Shown here piece after piece: positions 28,601 through 35,150 of a stretch of DNA of 64,000 nucleotides; position 1 is the first letter of the stretch, and each line of letters begins with the position of its first letter. The notes beneath the pieces are model-generated. The model ran no database searches, was not told the origin of the DNA, and worked only from the letters and a program-made list of their open reading frames with translations. The DNA lies in NCBI RefSeq assembly GCF_001866645.1, contig NZ_MLYP01000058.1, positions 62,001 through 126,000 on the forward strand, given 5' to 3'. This DNA comes from Streptomyces colonosanans (GTDB taxonomy: Bacteria; Actinomycetota; Actinomycetes; Streptomycetales; Streptomycetaceae). The position numbers were made by a program, and so were the translations under genes.

Positions 28601-29284
28601 GAGCTCGCAGTCGCCGCGCCGCAGCCCCTGACATGCCTGGTGGATGGCCACCAGCGAGGACGAGCAGGCCGTGTCGATGCTGATGGCCGGTCCGTGCAAT
28701 CCCATGACATAGGCGACCCGGCCCGACGTCGTACTCGGGGCGCCGCCGACGATCAACTGGTCTTCGACGCCTGCCGGGAGCACCGCCTGCGGCCCGGCGC
28801 CGTAGTGACAGTAGGAGACACCGGCGTAGACGCCCGTCTGAGTCCCGCGCAGACCGACCGGATCCAGGCCGGCGTGTTCAACCGCTTCCCACGCGGTCTC
28901 CAGAAGCAGCCGCTGCTGCGGATCCATCGCCAGCGCCTCGTGTTCGCCGATCCCGAAGAACTCGGCATCGAACCGGTCGGCTCCGGCTACGAAGCCTCCC
29001 TGGCACGCCGTTGGTTCGGGCGTCGCACGGGCGCCGCCGCCGGGCATGCTGACGGCGCCCCATCCCCGGTCATCGGGAAACGGCGAGATGCCGTCGCCTT
29101 CGCCGGCCACGAACCGCCACAGATCCGCCGGGGAGCGCAGATCGGGCGGAAACCGGCAGCCCATGCCGACGATCGCGATGGGCTCGGCATCCCTGAGTTC
29201 GGCCTCGTGCAGTCTCCGGGCGGTGCGCTGCAGTTCACCGGTGGCCTTCTTCAGATACTGACGCAGCTTTTCTTCATCAGCCAT
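25601..29284 (-). CDS. PKS module KS-AT0-DH0-ACP with inactivated AT and DH
   Basis: A 1227-residue protein from the ATG at 29284; a GTG three codons earlier is possible, and numbers here count from it. The N-terminal coiled coil (~4-33) is a PKS docking helix. KS ~37-460 is intact (Cys210, His345 in EGHGTGT, NIGHTQ). The AT-like region ~565-770 has GSGIG (642-646) instead of GHSxG, so the catalytic Ser-His pair is gone. It also lacks the usual oxyanion PGQG and about 90 residues carrying the YASH/HAFH segment. The DH-like region ~810-1090 has Tyr844 for the catalytic His and Glu1013 for the catalytic Asp. The ACP (~1125-1205) keeps Ser1166 in GLDSL. The acidic tail ending GLIEELIL likely docks to the NRPS TubC domain. 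The module may be loaded by a trans acyltransferase, or may only relay a chain to the cysteine module. The frame is continuous, so the losses are not assembly breaks. Confidence 0.95.
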   Translation of the reverse strand: MADEEKLRQYLKKATGELQRTARRLHEAELRDAEPIAIVGMGCRFPPDLRSPADLWRFVAGEGDGISPFPDDRGWGAVSMPGGGARATPEPTACQGGFVAGADRFDAEFFGIGEHEALAMDPQQRLLLETAWEAVEHAGLDPVGLRGTQTGVYAGVSYCHYGAGPQAVLPAGVEDQLIVGGAPSTTSGRVAYVMGLHGPAISIDTACSSSLVAIHQACQGLRRGDCELALAGGVTIMATPDVVLEFGRRGALAGDGRCKPFAAAADGMGFGEGAGLLVLERLSVALRNGHHVLAVIRGSAVNQDGATNGLTSPSRTAQEAVIRQALANAGLTPDQVDAVEGHGTGTPLGDSIEAEAVIATYGETRTADRPLRLGSVKSNIGHTQTASGVASVIKMVMSIRSGTHARTLHIDRPSTYVDWSGGTVVLTTESVPWPADGRPRRAGVSSFGISGTNAHLILEEHATADDGSAPAPGGADGISTPWVLSAKTEPALRAMAAELGDFLTAQPTPTAEVGNSLARTRAGFKHRAVSVGASAGEHLAALAALARGEDAPGLVTGAATAAKTAVVFTGCEPGAGDSTRRLAERFPAFAEAYDDVRTHLEAHLDRPLSAYRHAAVFALQVALYRLIRSCGVVPDLVAGSGIGEITAAHAAGVLSPGDAGALAAAAAGAFDAEDRGAEDGLRATAERVGYAKPRIAIVSPGEPGHPDHWAAGDFLRAGAEDILSGVRSQGATACLELDPGAVLTEDGVLARLATAYTAGTAMSWEAVFTGTGAGRVRLPGYPFQRKRYWLDAPVTRDRGGNEVVRQPVHPLLGGTIDLADSTELRFTRTLTAREPWYVAQYRLRGTPALPPAAVAEWALAAASHGAHGGGGARTIESLTFGEPTTLPGTLPLALQAAAETHGAVRRIRGFSADPEDADRGWTLRFTASTTEEIPSVPSPADLDRLRSRMTEQDPEALFARLGDAGIACGPAFRQVTRGWWRADDEALALLETDVAAADGDQYVLHPVVLETCFLTALPLVTGTGTGTGTGTGLWLPSGLSRLTCHRELPRRLWCHARRTPGGPVDLELFSDTGEPLVTIAGITHAASDLAEQAAARAEPDIAEPWDADELSRLALEEPQAARQALTDILFARVTALVEGLADDREGLRARFAGTRLGDLGLDSLRAMRLREQFRTGLLVDIPPQRLLGDTTVAEIVDLVCRSLAAQSLVLTGDEEPESTGLIEELIL
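26190..26225 (-). repeat. six tandem CCGGTG hexanucleotides inside the DH-like domain
   Basis: Six perfect copies encode an alternating Thr-Gly tract (residues 1024-1035 of the PKS) in the decayed dehydratase region. In-frame hexamer slippage would not break the gene. Confidence 0.95.
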
Positions 29285-29638
29285 TGGCCGCACGGCTCCC
29301 TGTAATTGTCAAGCAATTCGTTAGCTCGGGGGCAGATAATTCTGCTTCAGTTTATTTCCCGGTCGACCTTACTGTGCGGGTCAGCCCCCTGATACCCCAC
29401 CTCCACCCCTACGCGTACCCCTAATTGCACCTCCTGAGGTGTGATAGGGGTTGATGGGGCATCGGGATTCGGGTAACGAAAGGTTCGTGGCGGCGTGCGC
29501 CGGTCGGGTCCGTTGTGGGTGCACTTGCGGTCGTGTATTTCTCATATTCCTCCAGGGTTTTTCCGTCGGTAGTCTGGCGGTCGAGGTCGCAGCCGTGAGT
29601 TCACCTGGACGTTCAACTGAGAAGGGGCGGAGAAGTCG
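29285..29638. promoter_or_regulatory. divergent control region between the minus-strand PKS/NRPS operon and the KAS III-like gene
   Basis: A 354-bp gene-free region, less G/C-rich than its surroundings. At 29417-29451 is an imperfect 35-bp palindrome: inner perfect arms CACCTC/GAGGTG (29428-29433 with 29436-29441) and outer arms ACCCCT/AGGGGT, offset by one base. Extra ACCCC-type repeats flank it on the left. GATAAT near 29335 is a candidate -10. This is the most operator-like sequence in the cluster; the LAL or NarL-type regulator at 33-38 kb are candidate binders by inference. Confidence 0.6.
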
Positions 29639-30650
29639 ATGGCTGAACAAGGCAATGGGCTGAGCATCAAGGCGGCGGCGGCTTGGTTCCCGCCGGACAA
29701 GGAGATTCCGCCCACCGGTGAGCTCAGCCCGGAGGACATCGAGCGCATCGGTGTCAGGGAAGTGACCGTCGCGAACGAGCTGGCGGCACCGGAAATGGCC
29801 GTGCTGGCCGCGCGGGACGCGCTCGGGGAGAGCGGTGTGGAGCCGGGCACCGTCGGATTACCTCGTGCACGCGCACGTGTACCACCAGGGATTCGACATG
29901 TGGTCGCCGGCGCACTACATCGCGCAGGAGTCGGGGGCCGTCAGCAGTCTGCCCATCAGCGTGCAGCAGGCCTGCAACGGCGCCGCCCTGGCGCTTCACC
30001 TCGCGGCCACGTGGATGACCGCCACGCCTGACGCGAATGCGGCTCTCGTCACGGCCGCAGACCGGTTCTGCGGGCCCGGGTTCGACCGGTGGGCGAGCAA
30101 CGACGAGGCCGTCTGCGGGGACGCGGGCGTCGCGGTCGTGCTCGGCCGGCGCGGCGACGGCAATGACCTGCTCGACCTCCTGGCGCTCGAGATGGCGGCG
30201 GATCCGGCGTTCGAGACCCAGATGCGCGGAGACGACAAGTTCGGTCTCGCCCCGCTCTGGCACAGCACCCCGATCGACCGCCCCAACAACGCCTTCCAGG
30301 CCACGGCCCAGGCGGCGCCACTCGGCAAGAGCGGTATCGAGAAGCTGTACGCCGCTGCGCAGCGAAGCCTGGCCAAGGCCGGCGTCGCGCCGGAGGACAT
30401 TCGCTGCGTCACGGTTCCGCGGCTCATCCGGCACATGCGCGAGAACGTGTTCAAGCCCGGGGTCGATCTGCTCCTCGGCAGGCGGCCGGAGTACCTGGAG
30501 AACGCCACCGGCTGCCTCGGCCCGGCGGAGTACCTGGCAGACCTGGCGGAGATGGGGGCGGCACTTGAGCCCGGTGAGGTCGGCATGCTCATCCAGTGCG
30601 GCGCCGGATTCACCTTCTCCTGCACGATCGTCCGGCGGTCGGTGAACTGA
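29639..30650 (+). pseudogene. ketoacyl-ACP synthase III-like protein with +1 frameshift
   Basis: The ATG at 29639 follows GGAGAAG. About 72 codons read in one frame (…GESGVEPGTV); the rest continues one base out of phase from about 29857 (DYLVHAHVYHQGFDMW…). Deleting one G at 29855-29856 restores an about 336-residue KAS III/FabH-type thiolase-fold protein. The QQACNGAA segment supplies the nucleophilic Cys, and NATGCLGPAEY takes the place of the Asn loop. The usual catalytic His/Asn motifs are not typical of FabH, so it resembles the acyl-transferring KAS III relatives found in antibiotic clusters (starter loading or acyl transfer). It lies divergent to the AT-less PKS and could have served it. 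Whether the frameshift is real or a sequencing error is open. Confidence 0.75.
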
Positions 30651-30659
30651 ATCCCCATT

Positions 30660-30698
30660 GATTGCCTCGCCGCGGATGTCGGTCCCGGCGGGGCAATC
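30660..30698 (+). terminator. hairpin after the KAS III-like gene
   Basis: 12-bp stem with one G-T pair (30660-30671 with 30687-30698), beginning 10 bp after the stop codon. Confidence 0.75.
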
Positions 30699-30772
30699 AG
30701 TCGTATCCGTTCATTCGATGAAAAACACGCGAGGAAATGTGCGGGATTAATCTGCCATGACGAGTCATCTCG

Positions 30773-31081
30773 CTGGTAGCAGGTGGCGATGCTGTACTGC
30801 AGGTAGTCCTCGAGGTACTCGGCGACCACCGGCACCTCGTCCGGGTCGCGCTTGACCACCTGGCCGAGCAGGTTGGTGAAGGTCATCCGGCCGAAGGCGA
30901 CGTGCCTGCTCTCGTCCACGTGGTGCACCCGGATGATCTCGCGGGCGATGTGCGGCAGTGACTGGTCGGTCGCCATGTGCGCGTTGTAGTAGTCGACGAT
31001 CTCTTCGAAGATCAGGATGCGCGCGAACACGATCATCTCGCGGGCCACCGGCGAGAGGTGATCCACGGAAGCGGCGTTCAT
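30773..31081 (-). pseudogene. fragment of an AurF-like diiron oxygenase
   Basis: About 103 codons resemble the C-terminal half of the AurF (p-aminobenzoate N-oxygenase) diiron family: FEEIVDYYN supplies one iron-ligand Glu, and RVHHVDESRHVAF the His/Glu/His ligand cluster. The N-terminal half with the remaining ligands is absent: the ATG at 31081 is directly preceded in frame by TGA. At the other end similarity stops near 30773, and the open frame then runs antisense into the KAS III-like gene without sense. With only part of the metal site it cannot be a working oxygenase. It is most likely a deletion remnant of a former tailoring gene. Confidence 0.75.
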
Positions 31082-31179
31082 TCAATGGAATCCGCGACCC
31101 TTTCCCAGGGCGCATCCACCACTACAGGCCGGCCTGACACAGTCCACCTCCCGAGGCAGGATCGACAAGATTATTTTCA

Positions 31180-31911
31180 ATCAACTTTGTCGACGAAGCC
31201 AAGAGCTCCCACCCGCTCATCCCGCTCGACCTGATCCGGCCGCGGACTCTGCGGATCGCAAATCTGCTCACGTTCTGCCTGGGCGTGACGCTGACCGCCC
31301 TGCTCTTCTTCATGTCGCTGTACTGCCAGCAGGTTCTCGGCTACAGCGCACTGCGCACCGGCATGGCCATGCTGCCCATCACCGTCATCTTCATCGTCGG
31401 CGGCCTCACCTCCCGCCAGCTCATTCCCGTGGTCGGCGCCCGCCCCATGCTGGTGGCCGGCGGCCTCATCGCCACCGCGGGCATCGCCTGGCTCGTCACC
31501 ATCCCCACCCACTCCGCCTACCTGACCCACATCCTCGCCCCGAACCTGGTCGGCGGGTTCGGCGTCAGCATCATGCTGCTCGCCGTCACCATCAGCGGCA
31601 CCACCGGTGTGGATCCGAAGAACGCCGGTGCCGCCTCCGGGCTGCTCAACACGTCCCGTCAGATCGGCGGAGCCGTCGGTCTTGCCGTGCTCGTGAACAT
31701 CGCGTCCAGGGTGACCTCTCACGCGAGCCATGACAGTGATCGCCTCGACGCGCTCGTCCAGGGCTATCGCGTCGCGTTCCTCGTGAATGCGGGTCTCATG
31801 CTCGTCACCGCGCTGGCTGCTCTGGCATTGCCGGCCGTGGCGTCGGCCAAGGAGGCCAAGGAGAAGGCTCATGAACCGCTCGATGGCCGGCCGACGACCA
31901 CGCGGCCGTGA
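31180..31911 (+). pseudogene. 3' portion of an MFS (DHA2-type) drug exporter
   Basis: Reads as the second half of a 14-helix major-facilitator drug exporter: SSHPLIPLDLIRPRTLRIAN, then membrane helices with SLYCQQVLGYSALRTGMAML and the ASGLLNTSRQIGGAVGLAV motif near the last helices. Similarity extends upstream of any plausible start to about 31180, so the 5' half (helices ~1-7) is missing; an internal GTG at 31285 would give only a 208-residue stump. The break point lies within about 100 bp of the broken end of the AurF-like fragment, suggesting one deletion or rearrangement removed both ends. Confidence 0.8.
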
Positions 31912-32525
31912 CCAGGGGGTCATTTGCTGATGGAAGCGGGTCGGGTGCGAAAAAGGGCCCGGCCTGCTCTTTTTTGATCACCGTGCTGATCGTGGACGGC
32001 GCCCCTGGCCGCCATCCGTGACCACGGCGCCGCCGAGAAGAACTGCCCGCCAGCCTTGATCTTGATGACGGTCCGCCTGCTTTGTCGGCGGACCGTCATC
32101 AAGATCAAGGCTGAGATCATTTAAGGGACAGTCGTTGAATTAAGGGACAACCCTTAGGGGCTGTTGATCAATATCTTCTTAAATTGATCACGTGGTAGCT
32201 TGTGTCCGGCGACGGTTGCGAGTTCTTGTGGGGTCGTGGTTCTGCTGGTGCGGGTGAGGCGGTGTGTGGCCGATTGCTTCAAGATCGACACTCGTCTCTC
32301 TGATCGCCGCGGCCGGCACTGACGCTTTGAGCTGTGTGTTTCCCTGTCCCGGCCGAGTCCCGGCATTCCAGGGGGCGTTTCCAGCAGGCGTCCGGGGCGT
32401 GTCGGTGCGTGGTGCTGATTGATCAGTTCGGCGTGACAACCTACTGAACTGGGTTCTTGACCTTCCATATCGAGACTGGCTATCTTCGGCCATCGTCATG
32501 CACGGCTCAAAACGGGGGGGTGGGC
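31912..32525. other. gene-poor region with inverted repeats, possible mobile-element scar
   Basis: No convincing gene. It contains a perfect 26-bp inverted repeat (32052-32112), two direct TTAAGGGACA copies (about 32122-32146), and an A/T-rich inverted repeat TGATCAAT/ATTGATCA (32165-32172 with 32183-32190). A minus-strand frame at 32154-32468 is open but unrecognised. The base composition is lower in G/C than the neighbours. This could be debris of an insertion element, but no transposase motif was found. Confidence 0.5.
32052..32112. repeat. perfect 26-bp inverted repeat, 9-nt loop
   Basis: Arms 32052-32077 and 32087-32112 are exact complements; loop TGCTTTGTC. Unusually long for a terminator here. 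It could be a terminator of the MFS remnant or the tip of a small transposable palindrome. Confidence 0.9.
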
Positions 32526-33069
32526 ATGGTGGGACCCGAGATCGAATGGGTGGTTCAGGACATTCGCGAGGGTTACGAGATCAACTTGTTGATCGCCGGC
32601 CTAGGGTGCAGGGAGAGGTTTCACCAAGAAACCGGACCGACCCCTTGCGGGTTTCCGCTGGCCGTACAAACGGAGCAGGCGCGCCGCCCACTACTCCACT
32701 CCCAGGGCCGAATCGGTGGTTCCATCGTGGACATGGCCGCCGGGTCCGAGACGGTGTCCTTCGCCTACGGGTCGGTGGCCGTGCGTATCCGGCGCAGCGG
32801 CGGGCCGGCGGACGAGCCGGTCTGCATCGCGGCGTTCTCGATGTCCGCCTCCGGCCCGAAGCCCACCCGCTTGCTGCCGCACAGGCAACTCCATGGCGCC
32901 GTGGCGGATCGCCCACATACCCTCCGGGGCGTGGATGGCCGAGGCGGTCTCCAGGACGGTGGGCCGCGGGAGGTACCGCGTGGCCATCGGTCAGGCGCGG
33001 CCCTTCCGGATCGACCCGGGCGCCGTCGTCAGACCCGACATCGTGCCGGACGTGCTGCTCTCCGGCTGA
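32526..33069 (+). pseudogene. hypothetical protein, probably frameshifted
   Basis: From the ATG at 32526, about 110-115 codons read plausibly (MVGPEIEWVVQDIREGYEIN…; …SVAVRIRRSGG), with typical high-GC codon choice in the second half. Around 32860-32890 good coding character moves to the next frame (APWRIAHIPSG…, ending DVLLSG and TGA at 33067). This would give a protein of about 180 residues with one extra base. I do not recognise the family, and no domain motif is clear. It ends 70 bp before the NarL-type regulator gene. Confidence 0.4.
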
Positions 33070-33140
33070 ACTACTGACGCGATATCCGGCCGGATCTTTT
33101 CTCGGGCGGCAGCGAGTCGTTTCTCATTTCAGGGGAATCA

Positions 33141-33746
33141 ATGGGAATCCAAGTGATGTTATCCGACGATTTATTGCTGTCCCGAAGCGCGCTTGCCGCA
33201 CTGATCGAGAAGCGTGAGGAGATCCGAGTCGTCGGGGCTGTCGGCGGCGACACCGACGCGCTGGAGTTCGCCGAGATTTATAGGCCGGATATCGCGATCA
33301 TCTGCTTCGACGGCGTGGACGGCAGTGCGATCGGCCTTGCCGAGAAGATCGCGAGCCTTCCGGAGTGCCGGAGTCTGGTTATGGCCGAGAGCTTCACCCG
33401 ATCGATCGTCCGCCAGGCATTCTCCAGCAGAGTCGACGGCATGCTGCAGCGAAGCGTGCCGCCCAGTCGGTTCTTCGAGGCCCTGCACCGGGTGCATCAG
33501 GGCGAACGCGTCTTTGACACGGACCTGACGGTCGCCGCCCTGGCCAACGCGGGCTGTCCACTGACCTCGCGCCAACTCTCGGTACTGGAGCGCCTCTCCC
33601 ACGGGGACACGATCGTCGAGATCGCGGCGCGGCTGCACCTCTCCGAGGGGACCGTGCGCAACTACCTCTCATCCCTGGTGGCGAGGCTCGGTGCGCGCAA
33701 TCGCATCGACGCGCTGCGGATCGCCAGAGACGCGCACGGGCTTTGA
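33141..33746 (+). CDS. NarL/FixJ-type response regulator, atypical receiver
   Basis: A 201-residue transcription regulator with an N-terminal receiver-like domain (~1-115, acidic pair Asp9-Asp10) and a C-terminal LuxR-type helix-turn-helix (~139-195: LTSRQLSVLERLSHGDTIVEIAARLHLSEGTVRNYLSSL). The position normally holding the phosphoryl-accepting Asp is Cys55 in PDIAIICFDG; an Asp occurs two residues later. No sensor kinase is adjacent. It may therefore act without phosphorylation, as several pathway-specific regulators do. AGGGG precedes the ATG. It heads a probable unit with the antiporter (42-bp gap) and lies near the LAL regulator, so control of the biosynthetic cluster is likely. Confidence 0.9.
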   Translation: MGIQVMLSDDLLLSRSALAALIEKREEIRVVGAVGGDTDALEFAEIYRPDIAIICFDGVDGSAIGLAEKIASLPECRSLVMAESFTRSIVRQAFSSRVDGMLQRSVPPSRFFEALHRVHQGERVFDTDLTVAALANAGCPLTSRQLSVLERLSHGDTIVEIAARLHLSEGTVRNYLSSLVARLGARNRIDALRIARDAHGL

Positions 33747-33788
33747 AATTCCTGCTCACCGAATTCATCGACCAATTGGGGACCGATA

Positions 33789-35072
33789 ATGAACATGGAT
33801 GTGGTGACGGCCGACGTCATCGGCGATATCGCCCTTGTGCTCGGGGCGTCAAGTCTGCTCGGAGCCCTTGCGCGCCGGATCGGGCAGCCGACCGTGGTCG
33901 GTCAGATCGCCGCGGGTATCATCCTCGGACCGAGCCTGCTCGGCAGGCTTCCGGGCAATCCGACGGCTCACCTCTTATCGCGCGAGGCAATACCCTTTAT
34001 TTCCGTCATCGCCCAGATCGCCGTTGTGATCTTCATGTTCGCCGTGGGCTACGAAATCGACCTGAGATCCGTCCGCAGCCACCGAAGACCAGTCTTGCTG
34101 ATCGCCGTCGGCGCCATGGTTATTCCGCTGGCCCTCGGTGCGGGCATCGCCCTGGGGGTGCAGCACCTCGGCGCCTTCGACGGCCAGCATGCCAGCGGCC
34201 GTTCCTTCGTGCTCTTCTTCGGCGTTGCGACGTCGATCACGGCACTCCCGGTGCTCGCGGCGATCATCGGAGAACGCGGAATCGCCGGGACCCCCGTGGG
34301 TGACATAGCCACCGCGGCCGCGGGGCTCATGGACGTGTCCGCGTGGCTCGTCCTCGCCGCCGCCCTCATCGGTACCGATGCGGCCGGGAGCAGGTCCTGG
34401 CTCGAGATGGTAGTGCTCCTCGCGGGCTTCGTCGCGGTGATGATCTTCGTGGTCCGTCCAGTGCTGAAGTGGTGGATCCAACGCCCAGGCGCCGTGGTGT
34501 CGAGTCAGATTCCGGTCGCACTTGTGCTCGCGGCGGCGGGGGCCTGGGCCACCGCTTCCCTCGGTCTGCACCCGATCTTCGGGGCCTTCGTCGCCGGGCT
34601 CGTCATGCCCAAACCGGAGGGCGCACCGGACGCGGACGTGCTGCGCTCGATGGAACAGACCGGAGGGCTGCTGCTGCCCTTGTTCTTCGTGGTCACCGGG
34701 CTGACGACCAACATCGGTACGCTGAGCGGTCCCGACGTGGCCCTGCTCGCCGTGATCCTCGTGTGCGGGATCGGCGGGAAGGCCGCCGCGGGCTACGCGA
34801 TGGCGCGGCTCGGCGGTCTCGACACCGGGCAGTCGGCCATGATCGGCGCGCTGGTGAACACTCGCGGCCTGACCGAACTCATCGCGCTCAACGTGGGGTT
34901 GAGCGCGGGCATCATCGGCGGGCGGCTGTTCACGGTCCTCGTCCTCATGGCTTTGATCACGACCGCCATGACCGGGCCGCTCATCACCGTGATCGACCGC
35001 AGGCGCAAGGTGGTGCCGGCGCCGAGCGTCCCGGACCCGGCATCGGCCCCCGGAGCGCTGGACTATTCCTGA
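33789..35072 (+). CDS. CPA2-family cation/proton antiporter
   Basis: A 427-residue membrane protein (ATG 33789; a second in-frame ATG lies two codons on) with about 11-12 helices and the CPA2/KefB-type features RRIGQPTVVGQIAAGIILGPS near the N terminus, FGVATSITALPVL, and MIGALVNTRGLTELI in the later helices. It exchanges Na+ or K+ for protons across the cytoplasmic membrane. Such antiporters occur in polyether ionophore clusters, where they are proposed to protect the producer. Here it sits between two regulators at the cluster edge, so self-protection against an ion-carrying product is possible, but a housekeeping role cannot be excluded. Confidence 0.9.
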   Translation: MNMDVVTADVIGDIALVLGASSLLGALARRIGQPTVVGQIAAGIILGPSLLGRLPGNPTAHLLSREAIPFISVIAQIAVVIFMFAVGYEIDLRSVRSHRRPVLLIAVGAMVIPLALGAGIALGVQHLGAFDGQHASGRSFVLFFGVATSITALPVLAAIIGERGIAGTPVGDIATAAAGLMDVSAWLVLAAALIGTDAAGSRSWLEMVVLLAGFVAVMIFVVRPVLKWWIQRPGAVVSSQIPVALVLAAAGAWATASLGLHPIFGAFVAGLVMPKPEGAPDADVLRSMEQTGGLLLPLFFVVTGLTTNIGTLSGPDVALLAVILVCGIGGKAAAGYAMARLGGLDTGQSAMIGALVNTRGLTELIALNVGLSAGIIGGRLFTVLVLMALITTAMTGPLITVIDRRRKVVPAPSVPDPASAPGALDYS

Positions 35073-35150
35073 CATCTCACACACATGATCGCGTGCATTC
35101 GTCGGGTTCCGATTCACCCCTGTCCCTGTGTTGCGAGATGGTGAGAAGTG

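Noticed and set aside
25601..29284. AT loss explained by a frameshift or misassembly
   Set aside because: KS, AT-like, DH-like and ACP regions are in one uninterrupted frame, and the AT remnant aligns on both sides of the missing segment, so this is deletion and substitution rather than a reading error.
22199..29284. Assignment as a thiotetronate (thiolactomycin-type) cluster
   Set aside because: The Cys-type NRPS next to a PKS is suggestive, but the associated oxidative and release functions are not seen and the main PKS modules are not of an iterative single-module type.
27707..29305. Plus-strand frame opposite the AT-less PKS
   Set aside because: Shadow; composition is arginine/glycine-rich without domain features.
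29996..30772. Extension of the AurF-like frame through the KAS III-like gene
   Set aside because: Beyond 30773 the reading is antisense to the KAS III-like gene and loses all similarity to the oxygenase family.
31912..32525. Complete insertion sequence
   Set aside because: Inverted and direct repeats are present but no transposase motif or matching terminal repeats flanking a gene could be found.
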